A stretch of 11,944 nucleotides of DNA. Origin: Chloroflexota bacterium. GTDB taxonomy: Bacteria > Chloroflexota > Anaerolineae > Anaerolineales > JACQED01. The notes under the pieces were generated by a model that had not been told where the DNA came from, did no database searches, and saw only the letters and a program-made list of their open reading frames with translations. Below are positions 11,645 to 11,944 of this stretch, one piece after another (position 1 is the first letter of the stretch; every line of letters begins with the position of its first letter). Position numbers and translations under genes: made by a program. The stretch lies in contig JACQED010000432.1 in the NCBI GenBank assembly GCA_016200785.1, forward strand, positions 1 through 11,944, given 5' to 3'.

Positions 11645-11944
11645 GAGCGCAAGTATATCACGCCGAAGTTTTCTCAAATTGAGTCTGGCAGGCAGCGCCG
11701 CGATGATCGTGGGGCGATACGCGCCCAGGCCGACCGCGCGTGACAGAATCAAGAACGTCCTGATTTTCGTTCAAGAGAATCACACCTTCGACAATCTCTT
11801 TGGGAAGTTCCCCGGCGCAAACGGGCGCGCCGCGAACACACGCTGCGCCGATCGTCTCGCCGGCGACCCGCCTCATCGTCACGCCAGCGCGCTCCAGCCC
11901 GGCGGCGCGGCGGACGATCTCGGCCGCTGTTATTACACCGAAGC
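11643..11944 (+). CDS. Tat-exported phosphoesterase (phospholipase C/acid phosphatase family), 5' part
   Basis: The frame is open from ATG 11643 past the end of the window, giving the first 100 codons. Residues 1-24 are a twin-arginine signal peptide: SRRSFLK at 6-12 followed by a hydrophobic stretch (LSLAGSAAMIVG). The mature region starts near residue 30 and has IKNVLIFVQENHTFDNLFGKFPGANG (36-61), the hallmark of the phosphoesterase family of bacterial phospholipase C and AcpA-type acid phosphatases; E45-N46 match the metal-binding Glu-Asn of that family. It should act outside the cytoplasm on phosphate esters or phospholipids. An in-frame stop at 11628-11630 means 11643 is the first ATG, and a later start (11703) would lose the Tat motif. 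No ribosome-binding site is visible. Its ATG overlaps the divergent kinase ATG at CATG. Confidence 0.88.
   Translation, partial: MSASISRRSFLKLSLAGSAAMIVGRYAPRPTARDRIKNVLIFVQENHTFDNLFGKFPGANGRAANTRCADRLAGDPPHRHASALQPGGAADDLGRCYYTE
11652..11660 (-). promoter_or_regulatory. Extended -10 promoter for a leaderless HprK-like mRNA
   Basis: On the - strand, TGATATACT is an extended -10 (TGnTATAAT type, with TATACT at 11657-11652). Only 7 bases separate it from ATG 11644, so transcription should start at or next to the A of the ATG, giving a leaderless mRNA. No ribosome-binding site exists upstream of the ATG, consistent with this. The element lies inside the coding sequence of the facing gene. Confidence 0.5.

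Overview
The window is about 12 kb of GC-rich, densely packed bacterial DNA. It holds ordinary housekeeping and stress genes, signalling genes and several lineage-type orphan genes. The mix suggests a member of the Chloroflexota, probably a metagenome-derived genome: a small MglA/Srm-type GTPase operon, a DUF5693-like membrane protein, a Uma2 nuclease, an HprK-like kinase, a PIN/antitoxin remnant, and many 7-bp-period repeats. That assignment is inference from gene content and style only. No rRNA, tRNA or CRISPR array is visible.

Layout. (1) 1-1738, + strand: a tight signalling operon with the C-terminal FHA domain of a protein that begins outside the window, an unrecognised 80-aa protein, an OmpR-type response regulator and a small GTPase. 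The last three are joined by two 4-base ATGA overlaps. (2) 1847-3174, + strand: a proteostasis cluster of two Hsp20 small heat-shock proteins and a FmdB-type zinc ribbon, closed by a strong hairpin terminator at 3196-3231. (3) 3235-4539, - strand: pyrimidine-nucleoside phosphorylase, divergent from a DinB-like gene at 4652-5167. (4) 5210-5558, - strand: an antitoxin-like gene followed by what appears to be an internally deleted PIN toxin. (5) 5610-10611, + strand: a 631-aa membrane protein, an FGE/SUMF1-fold protein, a cobalamin-binding-type radical SAM enzyme and a Uma2 nuclease. (6) 10667-11644, - strand: an HprK-like P-loop kinase. Its start codon shares the palindrome CATG with the start of a divergent, Tat-exported phosphoesterase (11643 to beyond the window end).

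The most unusual theme is small repeats intruding into genes without breaking them. The second hsp20 gene carries a 92-bp element with terminal inverted repeats, flanked by a CTAG duplication. With one CTAG copy it adds exactly 96 bp (32 codons), and it contains no stop codon in any of its six frames. It therefore acts as an in-frame protein insertion; removing it restores a normal sHSP N-terminus matching the upstream paralogue. The 631-aa membrane protein and the HprK-like kinase also contain in-frame repeat-derived segments. Five separate arrays share a 7-bp period but have different core words (ATCGCnn, CCCnnAT, AAATCCC, CACGCnn, GATTGCn).

Other points are the shrunken PIN toxin beside an intact antitoxin, the likely leaderless HprK-like gene whose extended -10 lies inside the facing gene, and the FGE-fold protein lacking the canonical catalytic cysteine positions.
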